Below, piece by piece: positions 51,258 to 59,062 of a stretch of DNA of 64,000 nucleotides; the stretch's first letter is position 1, and every line of letters starts with the position of its first letter. Position numbers and translations under genes: made by a program. Source of the stretch: JALZKA01 sp033856515 (lineage in GTDB: Bacteria; Actinomycetota; Thermoleophilia; Solirubrobacterales; 70-9); contig JAWVEY010000040.1 of the NCBI GenBank assembly GCA_033856515.1, positions 1 through 64,000 of the forward strand, read 5' to 3'. The notes under the pieces were generated by a model. The model was not told the DNA's origin. It did not search any database and worked only from the letters and a program-made list of their open reading frames with translations.

Positions 51258-52256
51258 CTAGAACTCCACGTCCACGGTTCCGGTCTCGGTGGTGGAAGTC
51301 GTGCTCGTCGGGTTCCCCGCGCGGTCGTAGGCGGCGCTTGCGGGGAACCAGGTCATTGAGCCCGTGCCGGCCGCGGTGGTGGGCGTGCCCGCGGCGGTGC
51401 CCAGCTGGACCGTCGCGACTCCGCCGGAGAGAGTGAGCTTGGACGTCGTTCCTGTTACGCCGAATGTCGAGTTGGCGGTGACATAGTCGGTCCGCGCCAG
51501 CCTGACGGTCCCGAGCGGGAGGGCCGCCGAGTTGCTCGCGTTGTAGATCGTCATCGCGTCGAAGCCGCCCTGAGCCGCGACGTTGTTGTCGATCCTGACC
51601 ACCACATCGGTCAAGGCTCCGTTCCACCCCGAGATCACGGAGATCGGATCAATCGTGTCGTTGAAGGTGAGCGTCGCCGTGTCGCCGATCTCAGGCCGGC
51701 CAAGGATGCCGCCCGCCTTGTTGGCGGCCTGGACCCCCGTGGCGGACGCGGCGGTGTTGTCGACGGTCGCCGAGAAACCGGACTGGAGTCGGGAGTTCCC
51801 GACCCCATCGGTCGAGGCCAGCGTGTACGGATAGACCCCCTCGGGGACCGCGGACGTGGTGACCAGCGCGCTGCGGTAGTTGTAGTCCAGGCCACCGACC
51901 GTGAAAATCGTTCCGGAGCTGAGTGCCTGCGGACCTTCGCCACCATCCGCGATGACCGAGGTGATGCCGCTGGAGGGGTTGCCGCTGTCAGTCACCTGGG
52001 CGAGGACTCGGTAGCCGCCGCCCGGGCGGATGTAGCCCGGAATGCCGCCTTGCGATTTCTCGACCACCGAGCGCGCCGCGCTAGGCGCAACCCAGTCGGG
52101 CGCCGCCCTGTATTCGTTGCCGGCGCTCGTGGTGGGAGTCGCGAATGCGGCCCAGGCCGTCGCGGCAGAAAGCCCGAATCCAAGTACGCACATAGCCACC
52201 AGCGCCGTGAGGCGCCTCGGGCGGCTTCTCCCGGAGAAGTCAGACGGGGAGGTCAT
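51258..52256 (-). CDS. Exported SipW-locus surface protein
   Basis: 332 residues. After a signal peptide (about 15-35) the mature part begins AFATPTTSAGNEYRAAPDWV, a start common in proteins exported by SipW-type peptidases. Beta-rich domains follow with an Ig-like stretch (YPYTLASTDGVGNSRL) and a Thr/Gly-rich C-terminal half. The start at ATG 52256 overlaps the signal peptidase gene by 17 bp. No catalytic motif is seen. Confidence 0.75.
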   Translation of the reverse strand: MTSPSDFSGRSRPRRLTALVAMCVLGFGLSAATAWAAFATPTTSAGNEYRAAPDWVAPSAARSVVEKSQGGIPGYIRPGGGYRVLAQVTDSGNPSSGITSVIADGGEGPQALSSGTIFTVGGLDYNYRSALVTTSAVPEGVYPYTLASTDGVGNSRLQSGFSATVDNTAASATGVQAANKAGGILGRPEIGDTATLTFNDTIDPISVISGWNGALTDVVVRIDNNVAAQGGFDAMTIYNASNSAALPLGTVRLARTDYVTANSTFGVTGTTSKLTLSGGVATVQLGTAAGTPTTAAGTGSMTWFPASAAYDRAGNPTSTTSTTETGTVDVEF

Positions 52257-52782
52257 CGGCTGCTCCCTCCTCGCTCTCGTGGCCTCGCCAGATTCGGGCA
52301 AGGCCCGTGGCCGCCAGGAGGATTGCCGGCAGGATCACAAGCGCGATGCGCCCCGTCGGAGTCTGGATCGCCACTGAAACGAACCCCAGCTTGGGTACGC
52401 GATAGAGGACCTTGCCGATCTCGCCATCCTTCGCAACGCTCCAGTGCTCGACACTCGTATTCGAATCGCCCTTGGTCGTAAAGCGCACGCTGTCGCCGCT
52501 GCGATCGATCGTGATCGCACGGTGGCTCGTCAGGGCGCCGCCGGCTTCGGGATTGTCGAACGTGACGATCTGGCCCACCTCCGCGTCAAGCGGCGAGATC
52601 GGCTCGGTTACGACGACGTCGCCGGTGTCGATCGCCGGCGCCATGCTGCCCGAGCGGACCACGTAGGACCGGTCGCCCAGTGCGAGCGGGATCGCGCCGG
52701 CGAGCATTGTCGTCAGGACGAATCCGCCGCACGCCCACAGGGTCACGACACCGAGGAAGCGGAAAGTCTTCTGCGCCGACAT
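52240..52782 (-). CDS. sipW: SipW/ER-type signal peptidase I
   Basis: 180 residues. N-terminal membrane segment (about 10-35), then catalytic Ser46 in YVVRSGSMAPAIDTGDVV, a beta domain with VGQIVTFDN, and His87 in LTSHRAITID in place of the lysine of ordinary bacterial signal peptidases, which marks the SipW/ER class. FTTKGDSNTSVE is the usual box E region. A second membrane segment follows (about 148-170). In Bacillus SipW processes TasA and TapA, the matrix fibre proteins; here it sits in one operon with two TasA-like genes. Confidence 0.9.
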   Translation of the reverse strand: MSAQKTFRFLGVVTLWACGGFVLTTMLAGAIPLALGDRSYVVRSGSMAPAIDTGDVVVTEPISPLDAEVGQIVTFDNPEAGGALTSHRAITIDRSGDSVRFTTKGDSNTSVEHWSVAKDGEIGKVLYRVPKLGFVSVAIQTPTGRIALVILPAILLAATGLARIWRGHESEEGAADDLPV

Positions 52783-53300
52783 CAGCGGTGCGCCTTCGTG
52801 ATCTCGGGAACGAGCGAGAGGTCGGCGCGTCGCGATTCGTAGCCGGTTTCGATCTCGGCGGGAATCCAGACTGAGACGTCGATCTCGGCGCTCTCGCCGG
52901 GGTGGAGCGCCAAGCCGGGCTCGCTGCCGGCCCGCAAGCCCTGAAGAGTGGTATCGGCCAACACTGCCCCGGCCGAGCTGAGGCGGATGCGAAGGAGGCC
53001 ATCCATGGCGCTATCTGCACCGTCCGCCTTGAAGCCGATGGCGAGCTTCTCGCCCGTTTGATTGCGAAGGTCGAAGTTCGTGAGGGCGCGAGAAGCCCCA
53101 GGCTCCAGCGACACGGAGTTGAGCACCGGATGAGGCGCCGCGGGCTCAGGCTCGAGCTCGCCGCTGAAGGGAACCGAGACGCTGACCCTTGCCGGCAGGC
53201 TCTGCACTTCCGACGATGGACGCGCTGACGCCACCATGGATCCCGCGAGGGCGATTCCGGCAAAGGCGCCAAGGGCGCGCGAGGTGTTCTTGAGGTTCAT
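52782..53300 (-). CDS. Exported accessory protein of the TasA-like locus
   Basis: 172 residues. Signal peptide about 8-26; the mature chain is a single beta-rich domain with SVSLEPGASRALTNFDLRNQ, LLRIRLSSAGAVLAD and LHPGESAEIDVSVWIP. No known catalytic motif. It starts after a strong hairpin and its stop overlaps the signal peptidase start by one base. By position it could be an anchoring or assembly protein comparable in role to TapA, but no sequence similarity to TapA is visible. Confidence 0.7.
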   Translation of the reverse strand: MNLKNTSRALGAFAGIALAGSMVASARPSSEVQSLPARVSVSVPFSGELEPEPAAPHPVLNSVSLEPGASRALTNFDLRNQTGEKLAIGFKADGADSAMDGLLRIRLSSAGAVLADTTLQGLRAGSEPGLALHPGESAEIDVSVWIPAEIETGYESRRADLSLVPEITKAHR

Positions 53301-53329
53301 GCGAAGAGTTGAGGCGTGGAGTCGAGACC

Positions 53330-53356
53330 GGAGGGGCCGGCGTCGCCGGCCCCTCC
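53330..53356 (-). terminator. Strong intercistronic hairpin after TasA-like gene 2
   Basis: A 12-bp perfect stem (GGAGGGGCCGGC, 53330-53341, complement 53345-53356) with a 3-nt loop lies 22 bp past the stop of the second TasA-like gene and 29 bp before the next start. No U-tract. It would allow structural subunits to be made in excess over the peptidase and accessory proteins by partial termination or 3'-end protection. Confidence 0.6.
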
Positions 53357-53378
53357 TGCTCGATTACTCGGATCGGGG

Positions 53379-53969
53379 TTACTGGTCGTTGCGCGCTTCC
53401 CAGAAGAATCCGGAAACGCCTGTGGACTGGCCCTGGATGCTGTCCGGCGCCGACGCGTCGAGGGTCGCCGTGAAGCGAAACACGAGCGTGTTGCCCGGAT
53501 TCCACACGGCCTGGCCGGCGGGGTTGACTGGCAATCCCGTCTCGTACGTGCCGTTGGTGTCGGGGTTTTGGCTGATCGGACCGTCCATGAGCGTGCCGAC
53601 CGCATCAGGCGCGAAGCCGTTGCAACCGGGGAAAACAGGGGCCGCCTGCGTGCCCTGCTCGACCTTCATGTTCAGGTACGGCTCGAGCGGACCGGCTGTG
53701 CGCTTGCCGTAGAAATGAACGTCAGCCGGGACGCTGCCGGAGTAGGTGACCTTGATGCACCGAACCCATATGTCACCGGGCTTGGCGTTGTTGATGCTGA
53801 ACATGGCCTGACCGGAATCGTTGTCGCTTAGCGCGACGGTGCCCGTGCTGATCTCGTTTCCTGCGTTCTGGGTGGTCGCGCTGAAGAGTCCGAAGACCCC
53901 GAGTGCCACAACCAGCCCGAGCGCTCCGACCACGACGGTCGAGAGCAACATCTTGCTTCTGTTTTTCAC
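53379..53969 (-). CDS. TasA/camelysin-like fibre subunit 2
   Basis: 196 residues from the GTG at 53969, which has AGGAAGG just upstream. A hydrophobic leader (LLSTVVVGALGLVVALGVFG) ends in LFSATTQNAGNEISTGTV, then VALSDNDSGQAMFSINNAKP and GDIWVRCIKVTYSGSVPADV, the pattern of TasA/CalY proteins. The rest forms the beta core, ending GVSGFFWEARNDQ. About 40% similar by eye to the neighbour at 54041-54631. TasA-like proteins polymerise into extracellular fibres after SipW cleavage. Confidence 0.82.
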   Translation of the reverse strand: MKNRSKMLLSTVVVGALGLVVALGVFGLFSATTQNAGNEISTGTVALSDNDSGQAMFSINNAKPGDIWVRCIKVTYSGSVPADVHFYGKRTAGPLEPYLNMKVEQGTQAAPVFPGCNGFAPDAVGTLMDGPISQNPDTNGTYETGLPVNPAGQAVWNPGNTLVFRFTATLDASAPDSIQGQSTGVSGFFWEARNDQ

Positions 53970-54040
53970 TTTTGCCTTCCTGTTGTCTGGTTGGTTCGGT
54001 GGCCTCGGAGCGGCGCTCGCGAGACACGCGCACTTGCGCG

Positions 54041-54631
54041 CTACTGACTCCGGGCTTCCCACGTGAACGTGTGAACGCCTGAAGATGTGCCCTGAGCTGT
54101 GTCAGGGGCGGTGCTTTGGAGCGTTGCCTGGACCCGGTACACGAGCGTGTTGCTCGCGCTCCAGGTGGTCCCGGCGCCGGGTGCCGTCGCCAAGCCGGTG
54201 GCGTAGGTGTTCCGGGTCTGCTCGAAGTTCTGAAGGGTCCCTGTGAAGAGCTGCCCCGCGCCAGTGGCCGCAAAGCCTGTGCAGTCCGGGAAGGTCGAGC
54301 TCGTAGTGGTCCCCTGCGTGATCGTCAAATCGAGGTATTGAGCGAGCGGCCCCGGGCTGGACGCCGAGTACATGCGGACCGTCGCCGGCAGACTGCCGGT
54401 GTAGGTGGCCTTGATGCACTTCGTGACGGTGTCTCCGGGCTTGAAGTTCCCGGCGTTGTAGAGGGCTGCGCCGTTGTCGTTGTCTGTAAACGACACGGTC
54501 CCGGACGTGAGCTCGTTGCCCGTGTTCTGCGTCGTTCCGGTGAAGAGCCCGTAGACACCCATTGCCGCGGCGCCGCCGAGAAGTCCCACGACGAGCATGG
54601 CCCAGAGGCTCTTGTCGAAGTGTCTGCGCAC
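54041..54631 (-). CDS. TasA/camelysin-like fibre subunit 1
   Basis: 196 residues. GTG start at 54631 overlapping the stop of a 29-codon ORF (TAGTG). Leader (AMLVVGLLGGAAAMGVYGLF) followed by TGTTQNTGNELTSGTVSFTD, NDNGAALYNAGNFKPGDTV and KCIKATYTGSLPATVRMY, closely parallel to subunit 2, ending GVHTFTWEARSQ. First structural gene of the six-gene fibre operon. Two subunits in tandem suggest a major and a minor form, or a donor-strand pair. Confidence 0.84.
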   Translation of the reverse strand: MRRHFDKSLWAMLVVGLLGGAAAMGVYGLFTGTTQNTGNELTSGTVSFTDNDNGAALYNAGNFKPGDTVTKCIKATYTGSLPATVRMYSASSPGPLAQYLDLTITQGTTTSSTFPDCTGFAATGAGQLFTGTLQNFEQTRNTYATGLATAPGAGTTWSASNTLVYRVQATLQSTAPDTAQGTSSGVHTFTWEARSQ

Positions 54632-54720
54632 TATGCCCCCACGGGCAGGACGACGGGCGCGATCAGCCGGACGCGCGCGTGGGTAGTCGCAGCCCGTGGT
54701 TGGGCTTCGAAAAGACTCAT
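54631..54720 (-). CDS. 29-residue small ORF coupled to TasA-like gene
   Basis: ATG at 54720 with the strong ribosome site GCAGGAGACCCCC just before it. It encodes 29 residues, beginning MSLFEAQPRAATTHARV and ending RLIAPVVLPVGA, and its TAG overlaps the GTG of the TasA-like gene by one base. It could be a leader peptide that couples or times translation of the fibre subunit, or a small protein. No runs of one amino acid point to attenuation. There is no promoter between the two. Confidence 0.55.
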   Translation of the reverse strand: MSLFEAQPRAATTHARVRLIAPVVLPVGA

Positions 54721-54800
54721 GGGGGTCTCCTGCCGTGGCCGTGAGGCCAGGTTGTCTCTAGGACGCCTCGGCGGCGTCAGGCCACATGGGGTGGCGCAAG

Positions 54801-54850
54801 CCCTTTATCGGAAGAGCAAGCTCCCGGCAAGATCCCCCGGAAGGACGAAA
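54801..54850 (-). promoter_or_regulatory. Composite promoter-like element before the TasA-like operon
   Basis: On the minus strand TTTCGTCCTTCCGGGGGAT (54850-54832) matches 17 of 19 bases of the element at 47983-48001. Exactly 20 nt later is CCGATAAAGGG (54811-54801). It ends about 80 nt before the small-ORF ATG. The CCGATAA part resembles the -10 of sigma-28/WhiG-type promoters, but the TAAA -35 is lacking. Confidence 0.65.
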
Positions 54851-54905
54851 AGGCACGGTGCTGGTGTCAGAGCGCTTGTTTCGGGGTAGGAGCGCGCGCC
54901 GGCCG

Positions 54906-56276
54906 CTACTCGCAGGGGTCCTTGGGCCTCGAGCGCGGTGGGACGTTGCAGGGCTTGATCTTCGGATACGAACCGTCGAAGGGCTGCGGGTCGAGGCCGT
55001 CCTCGGGGCCTGGGTAGGGGTTGTAGCACCAGCTGTCGGGCGGCATGACGCCCGCTGCGCAGTCGGCGGGAATCGGCGTGTCCGCGAACTCCCCAGGGTC
55101 GAGGAGGAAGCCCGAGCGGAGATAGTTGCCCACCTCGTCCTTGCCTTCCCCATTGGCCGCCACAAGCGCGTAGAGCGCCGCGATGCCGCTCACGCGCGGC
55201 GTCAAGTAGTCGAGGCCCGGGACCAGGTTGCGCGCGGCGGGGGCGATCTCGTCGACGAGCGGATCGAGGTTCTCGAGCAGCTTCAGGAGATCCTTGAGGA
55301 CCGGCTCGGCGGCAACGCGGAGAGGGGTCAGACCCTTGGTGATCGCGAGGAGCTCATCGATCGTTCGCCCGAGCGAGTACTGGCGCGTGTCGTCGAAGGC
55401 AATGCGGAGATCGGGGGCGAGCTCGCGGAGGTCTGCGATGAGGGGCGTCGCCTCGGCGATCAGGGGCTCGGCCTCGGCGAGGGACTGGCGTCCCGACTCG
55501 AGCAGGCCGGGAAGCTCGGCGAGCGCCTGATCGAGCGATGCCGTGTTCTGCGCGACCGCGTCGAGCGTCCGCCGGCCCGACGCGACGATCGTGCGGACGC
55601 TGTCTTCGCGGCTGCCGATCTCCTCCAGGACGGTCGAAGCGTCGGAGACGAGGGCGGCCAGTTCATCCTCCTGGCCCTCGAGCGCGAGCGTCAGCTCGTT
55701 CAGCTCCGAGATCGTCCTCGATGTGCCACCGACCGTGCCGTTCAACGCGGCGCCATTGCCCTCCGGGCCGAGCCCGCGCCCCACCGTGTCGATCAGCGAG
55801 CGCACGTGTTCCCGGCCTTCGTCGTCGAGGAAAGCGAGCGCCTCGTCGAAGTCGACGCTGGCCCTGGTCTGCGCCACCTCCTCGCCGGACTCGAGCTCAG
55901 GCGAGGCCTCCGAGCCGCGCGAGAGGAGGTTGAGGTACGGATCGCCGATCAGGCTCCGTTCGCCGATCTGGAGGACAGCGTCCTCGTGGATCTCGAAGTC
56001 GTCATCGAGGGAGAAGGAAACGACCGACAGCTGGTCCTCGGGGTCCCAGGTCACCTTGGTAACACGGCCGACAGAGATGCCCTTGTAGAGCACGGGCTGC
56101 TTGGTCGGAAGCTTCTTGGTCGATTCAAACTCGGCTGTGAGCTCGAACGAGTTGCTCAAGACCTCCGTCGGGTCGGGCCCCTCGAAGCGGTTGTTCAGGA
56201 AGAGGAATGTGATGAGCGCCAGGACCGCAAGCCCGATCGACACCGCCATTCCCGTCTTTGGAATTCGATGATCCAT
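54906..56276 (-). CDS. mceF: MCE-family protein, sixth of operon (MceF position)
   Basis: 456 residues. One N-terminal membrane segment (about 10-28) and an MCE (MlaD) domain at about 40-120: LTAEFESTKKLPTKQPVLYK, GISVGRVTKVTWDPEDQLSV. A long helical region follows, with heptad-like stretches (RTISELNELTLALEGQEDEL), then a Pro/Cys-rich C-terminus. MCE proteins form hexameric tubes that carry lipids between envelope layers. Last gene of the operon. It contains one GGGGTCAGACCC motif at 55324-55335. Confidence 0.9.
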   Translation of the reverse strand: MDHRIPKTGMAVSIGLAVLALITFLFLNNRFEGPDPTEVLSNSFELTAEFESTKKLPTKQPVLYKGISVGRVTKVTWDPEDQLSVVSFSLDDDFEIHEDAVLQIGERSLIGDPYLNLLSRGSEASPELESGEEVAQTRASVDFDEALAFLDDEGREHVRSLIDTVGRGLGPEGNGAALNGTVGGTSRTISELNELTLALEGQEDELAALVSDASTVLEEIGSREDSVRTIVASGRRTLDAVAQNTASLDQALAELPGLLESGRQSLAEAEPLIAEATPLIADLRELAPDLRIAFDDTRQYSLGRTIDELLAITKGLTPLRVAAEPVLKDLLKLLENLDPLVDEIAPAARNLVPGLDYLTPRVSGIAALYALVAANGEGKDEVGNYLRSGFLLDPGEFADTPIPADCAAGVMPPDSWCYNPYPGPEDGLDPQPFDGSYPKIKPCNVPPRSRPKDPCE

Positions 56277-57719
56277 CTACTTCTGCCCCTCCAAGAACTT
56301 GTCGAGGACGGGCTTTTCAGGCAGGCCCGGCATGCTGAAGCGAAGGACGCACGCCGCGGCGTTCTGGTGACACGTCTTCTCCAGGGCAGCCGCAAAGGTC
56401 GTGTCGAGCACCGACGGCTGGCCATTCTTCGAGCGCGCCGCGGCGGCTGGGAAACCGAACCACTCCGGCTTGAACTCGGCGTTCACGATGGCGAACTGCG
56501 CGAACGGGCCCGCGTTCCGGTTCTGGGAGGCGACGCCGGAGATGTTCTCGGCGAACTGGAGGAGCCCGAAGCGGTAGTCGAAGAGGAGCTCGACGAGGTC
56601 GACGAGCTCGCGCAAGGCCGGGACCTGATCTCCTCGGACCCTGTCGGCCAACCCCTTCATGCCATCGGAGAAGAGCCGCACGGGCTTGGCCCCGTCTTCG
56701 ATCAGCTGGTCCGAGGTCTCGACCAGCTCGTCGAGCTTCGGTAGGAGCTCGCGGAACTTCTCCGACGCCGGAGCGACCTGGTCCGCAACCGGGAGAATCT
56801 GATCGAGCGCCGGCACCAGGGACTCCGCAAGCGTGCGCGTAGAGCTCAGCGCTCTCGTCGTCTCATTGAGCGTCGGCGCCAGCTCCTGGGTCGCCTCGGC
56901 CAACTCGACCTCGCGACCGGCTGTCACGGCCAGCGTGTCCGAGCCGGCGTCGATCGCGTTGGCGAGTTGCGCGCCGCGCTGGCCCAGCGTCGTGAAGAGA
57001 TCGTCCATGTTGTCGGTGAGCTTCACGAGCAGGCGTCGGCGGTCCGCGAGCGCCTCCGCGACCGGGGTGGCCGAGTCGGTGAGCTGCCCGAGTTCGGCGA
57101 GGATGCGCCGGAGCTCCGGCTCGCGGTCCTTCAGGGCGATCGCGGCCTCTGAGATCAGCACCTGGGTCTGGGCCTGGGTATCCGCGTTCAAGAGGCCCGT
57201 CAGATCGTCGATGCTGACCGACGACTTGGAGTTCGCCGCGCTGATGACCTCGCCCTCGGGGAGCGGACCGGCCTCGGGGCTGCCGGGATCCACGTTCACG
57301 ATCAGGGTCTGCAGGGCGCTGGTCGGGCGCACGAAGGCGGTCGCGTCGGCGAAGATCTTGCCCTGGATCTCGGAGTCGAAGCTCAGCGTGACCAGCGCCT
57401 GGCCGTTAGCGGCGACCACGGTCTCGGTGACTTTGCCGTTGTTCACGCCCGCGACGCCCGCGGCGGGCTCCTTCGTCGGGTTGAGGCCCTGCGCGTCGTC
57501 GAGCAGCACCTGAACCTCGTATGGCTCTTCTGAGAACGGAAGCTGCGTGTCCTTCTTCGTCAGCGTGTAGCCCAGGAAGACGAGCGCGGCGATGAGCTGG
57601 ATCAGGAGCGTGGTGCGCGCGTACGGGATCCGGCCGACCTTGAGCTTCGGGTTGAAGAAGCGCCACGTCCCGCGCACGAACCGGCCGGGGAGGGTGATGA
57701 GGTTTCGGAAGAACGTCAT
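56277..57719 (-). CDS. mceE: MCE-family protein, fifth of operon (MceE position)
   Basis: 480 residues from ATG 57719, which overlaps the previous stop by one base. A basic amphipathic N-terminus, a membrane segment (about 36-55, TTLLIQLIAALVFLGYTL), then the MCE domain (YEVQVLLDDAQGLNPTKEPA, GVAGVNNGKVTETVVAANGQ) and long helices to about 400. No lipobox is seen, unlike mycobacterial MceE. Two Cys near the C-terminus (EKTCHQNAAACVL). Confidence 0.9.
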   Translation of the reverse strand: MTFFRNLITLPGRFVRGTWRFFNPKLKVGRIPYARTTLLIQLIAALVFLGYTLTKKDTQLPFSEEPYEVQVLLDDAQGLNPTKEPAAGVAGVNNGKVTETVVAANGQALVTLSFDSEIQGKIFADATAFVRPTSALQTLIVNVDPGSPEAGPLPEGEVISAANSKSSVSIDDLTGLLNADTQAQTQVLISEAAIALKDREPELRRILAELGQLTDSATPVAEALADRRRLLVKLTDNMDDLFTTLGQRGAQLANAIDAGSDTLAVTAGREVELAEATQELAPTLNETTRALSSTRTLAESLVPALDQILPVADQVAPASEKFRELLPKLDELVETSDQLIEDGAKPVRLFSDGMKGLADRVRGDQVPALRELVDLVELLFDYRFGLLQFAENISGVASQNRNAGPFAQFAIVNAEFKPEWFGFPAAAARSKNGQPSVLDTTFAAALEKTCHQNAAACVLRFSMPGLPEKPVLDKFLEGQK

Positions 57720-59062
57720 TAGTCGCACAACTCGCTCTTCTTGATCACCTTCGCGGCCTCCTCGGAGACCTTCCGCACCTCGGCGCACGAGACATCCTGG
57801 GTCGCCTCAGACTCAGCGGACGATTCCGAGGCTCCACGCGGCAGCGGGATGCCTCCTTCGAACGCGTCGGAGGTGAAGTAGGTCGAGATCCTCAGCGCGT
57901 GCCCCGGCGCCAGGGGATTCTGGGTCTGGGTCTGGTAGCCCGAGAAGATCCCGTCGAAGCCGACAAAAGCGGCAAGGAGCTGGCGATAGGCGGGCGCTCC
58001 GTGGACAGTGATCGAGGTGATCACCTCAAGCGCGTCGTCGAACTTCGCAAGCGTCGGCGGCAGGAGGTCGAACATCTCGACCAAGCCGCCCTTGGCCTTC
58101 CCAAGGCGTTCCGTGAGCTGGCGCGTGTCCTCGATGACCGGGGTCGCGCGAAGCAGGACGGGGATCGCGCTCTTGAGCACGGGGACAGCGTCACGCGCGG
58201 CAAGCGTCAGGTCTGGGAGCGCCGGCGTGATCGCGACCGCGAGGCGGTCAAGCCGGTCGACCAGATCGGTCGCGATCGGCGCCGTCGCCTCGAGCTCACG
58301 GAGCGTCTCGGGGAGCGCGACCAGCGCGTCGTCCAGAGGCTGCGCCCCGTCGACCGTCAGCGCGCTGACTGTCGCGTTCGCGCGCTGGGCGATCGGGATC
58401 AGGTCTTCCTCCCGCTCGGCCACCTCGTCGACGGTGCGCGAGAAGCCCTGAATCGTGCCCGCAAGCTCGGTCCGGGTCGTCCCCTGCGCGGCGCGCGCGG
58501 CCGGCGCAAGCGCCTTAGTCAGGTCGGGCGCTTTCTTGAGCGTTTTCTGGAACCCTTCGATCGCTTCGCCCTTGAGCGTCTTCGATCCCACCTCCGCCAG
58601 GTCCTGGAGGCTCTTCCTGATCTCCGGGCGAAGGACGCGAAGCGCCTCGTCGAGCGTGACGTAGTTCGTCGTCTGCTCGATCGGGATCGTCGAGCCCTCC
58701 TCGAGCACCGGGGCGCTTGGGCTGCCCGGTGAGACGTCGACGAAGTTCGAACCCTCGAACAGGGTGTGCGGCCGCATGTTGACGCGCACGTCCTCGTGGA
58801 TCGCGTAGTCCGCAGAAAGGATGAGCTTGACGCGGACGTCGTCGCCCTCGCGCTCCACCTCGCCGATCGTCCCGACCTTGACGCCGGCGATCCGCACGTC
58901 GCGATCGATCTGCCCCAGCCCTTGCTGCGTGTCGAACTCCGCCCAGTAGACGTACTCGTCCGCGAAGGGCTTCGGCTTCATGACTCCGAGGATCAAGATG
59001 AGGGCGCCGACAACCACGAAGGCAATCCCCGCGAGGCGCTTGCCTGCAACCGAGTTCAGCAT
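57719..59062 (-). CDS. mceD: MCE-family protein, fourth of operon (MceD position)
   Basis: 447 residues. Membrane segment at about 10-27 (LAGIAFVVVGALILILGVM), MCE domain with WAEFDTQQGLGQIDRDVRIA, GVKVGTIGEVEREGDDVRVK and the loop VNMRPHTLFEGSNFVDVSPG, then helical repeats to about 380 and a Ser/Glu-rich end with two Cys. Overlaps the third gene by 7 bp. Confidence 0.9.
   Translation of the reverse strand: MLNSVAGKRLAGIAFVVVGALILILGVMKPKPFADEYVYWAEFDTQQGLGQIDRDVRIAGVKVGTIGEVEREGDDVRVKLILSADYAIHEDVRVNMRPHTLFEGSNFVDVSPGSPSAPVLEEGSTIPIEQTTNYVTLDEALRVLRPEIRKSLQDLAEVGSKTLKGEAIEGFQKTLKKAPDLTKALAPAARAAQGTTRTELAGTIQGFSRTVDEVAEREEDLIPIAQRANATVSALTVDGAQPLDDALVALPETLRELEATAPIATDLVDRLDRLAVAITPALPDLTLAARDAVPVLKSAIPVLLRATPVIEDTRQLTERLGKAKGGLVEMFDLLPPTLAKFDDALEVITSITVHGAPAYRQLLAAFVGFDGIFSGYQTQTQNPLAPGHALRISTYFTSDAFEGGIPLPRGASESSAESEATQDVSCAEVRKVSEEAAKVIKKSELCD

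Noticed and set aside
54801..54811. Classical sigma-28/WhiG promoter before the TasA-like operon
   Set aside because: CCGATAA fits the -10, but the TAAA -35 at 15-16 bp upstream is lacking here and at the two sister elements. I therefore describe it only as a composite element.
54786..56744. 652-codon plus-strand open frame
   Set aside because: Lies antisense to the MceF and MceE genes; Arg/Glu/Asp-rich composition without domain features.
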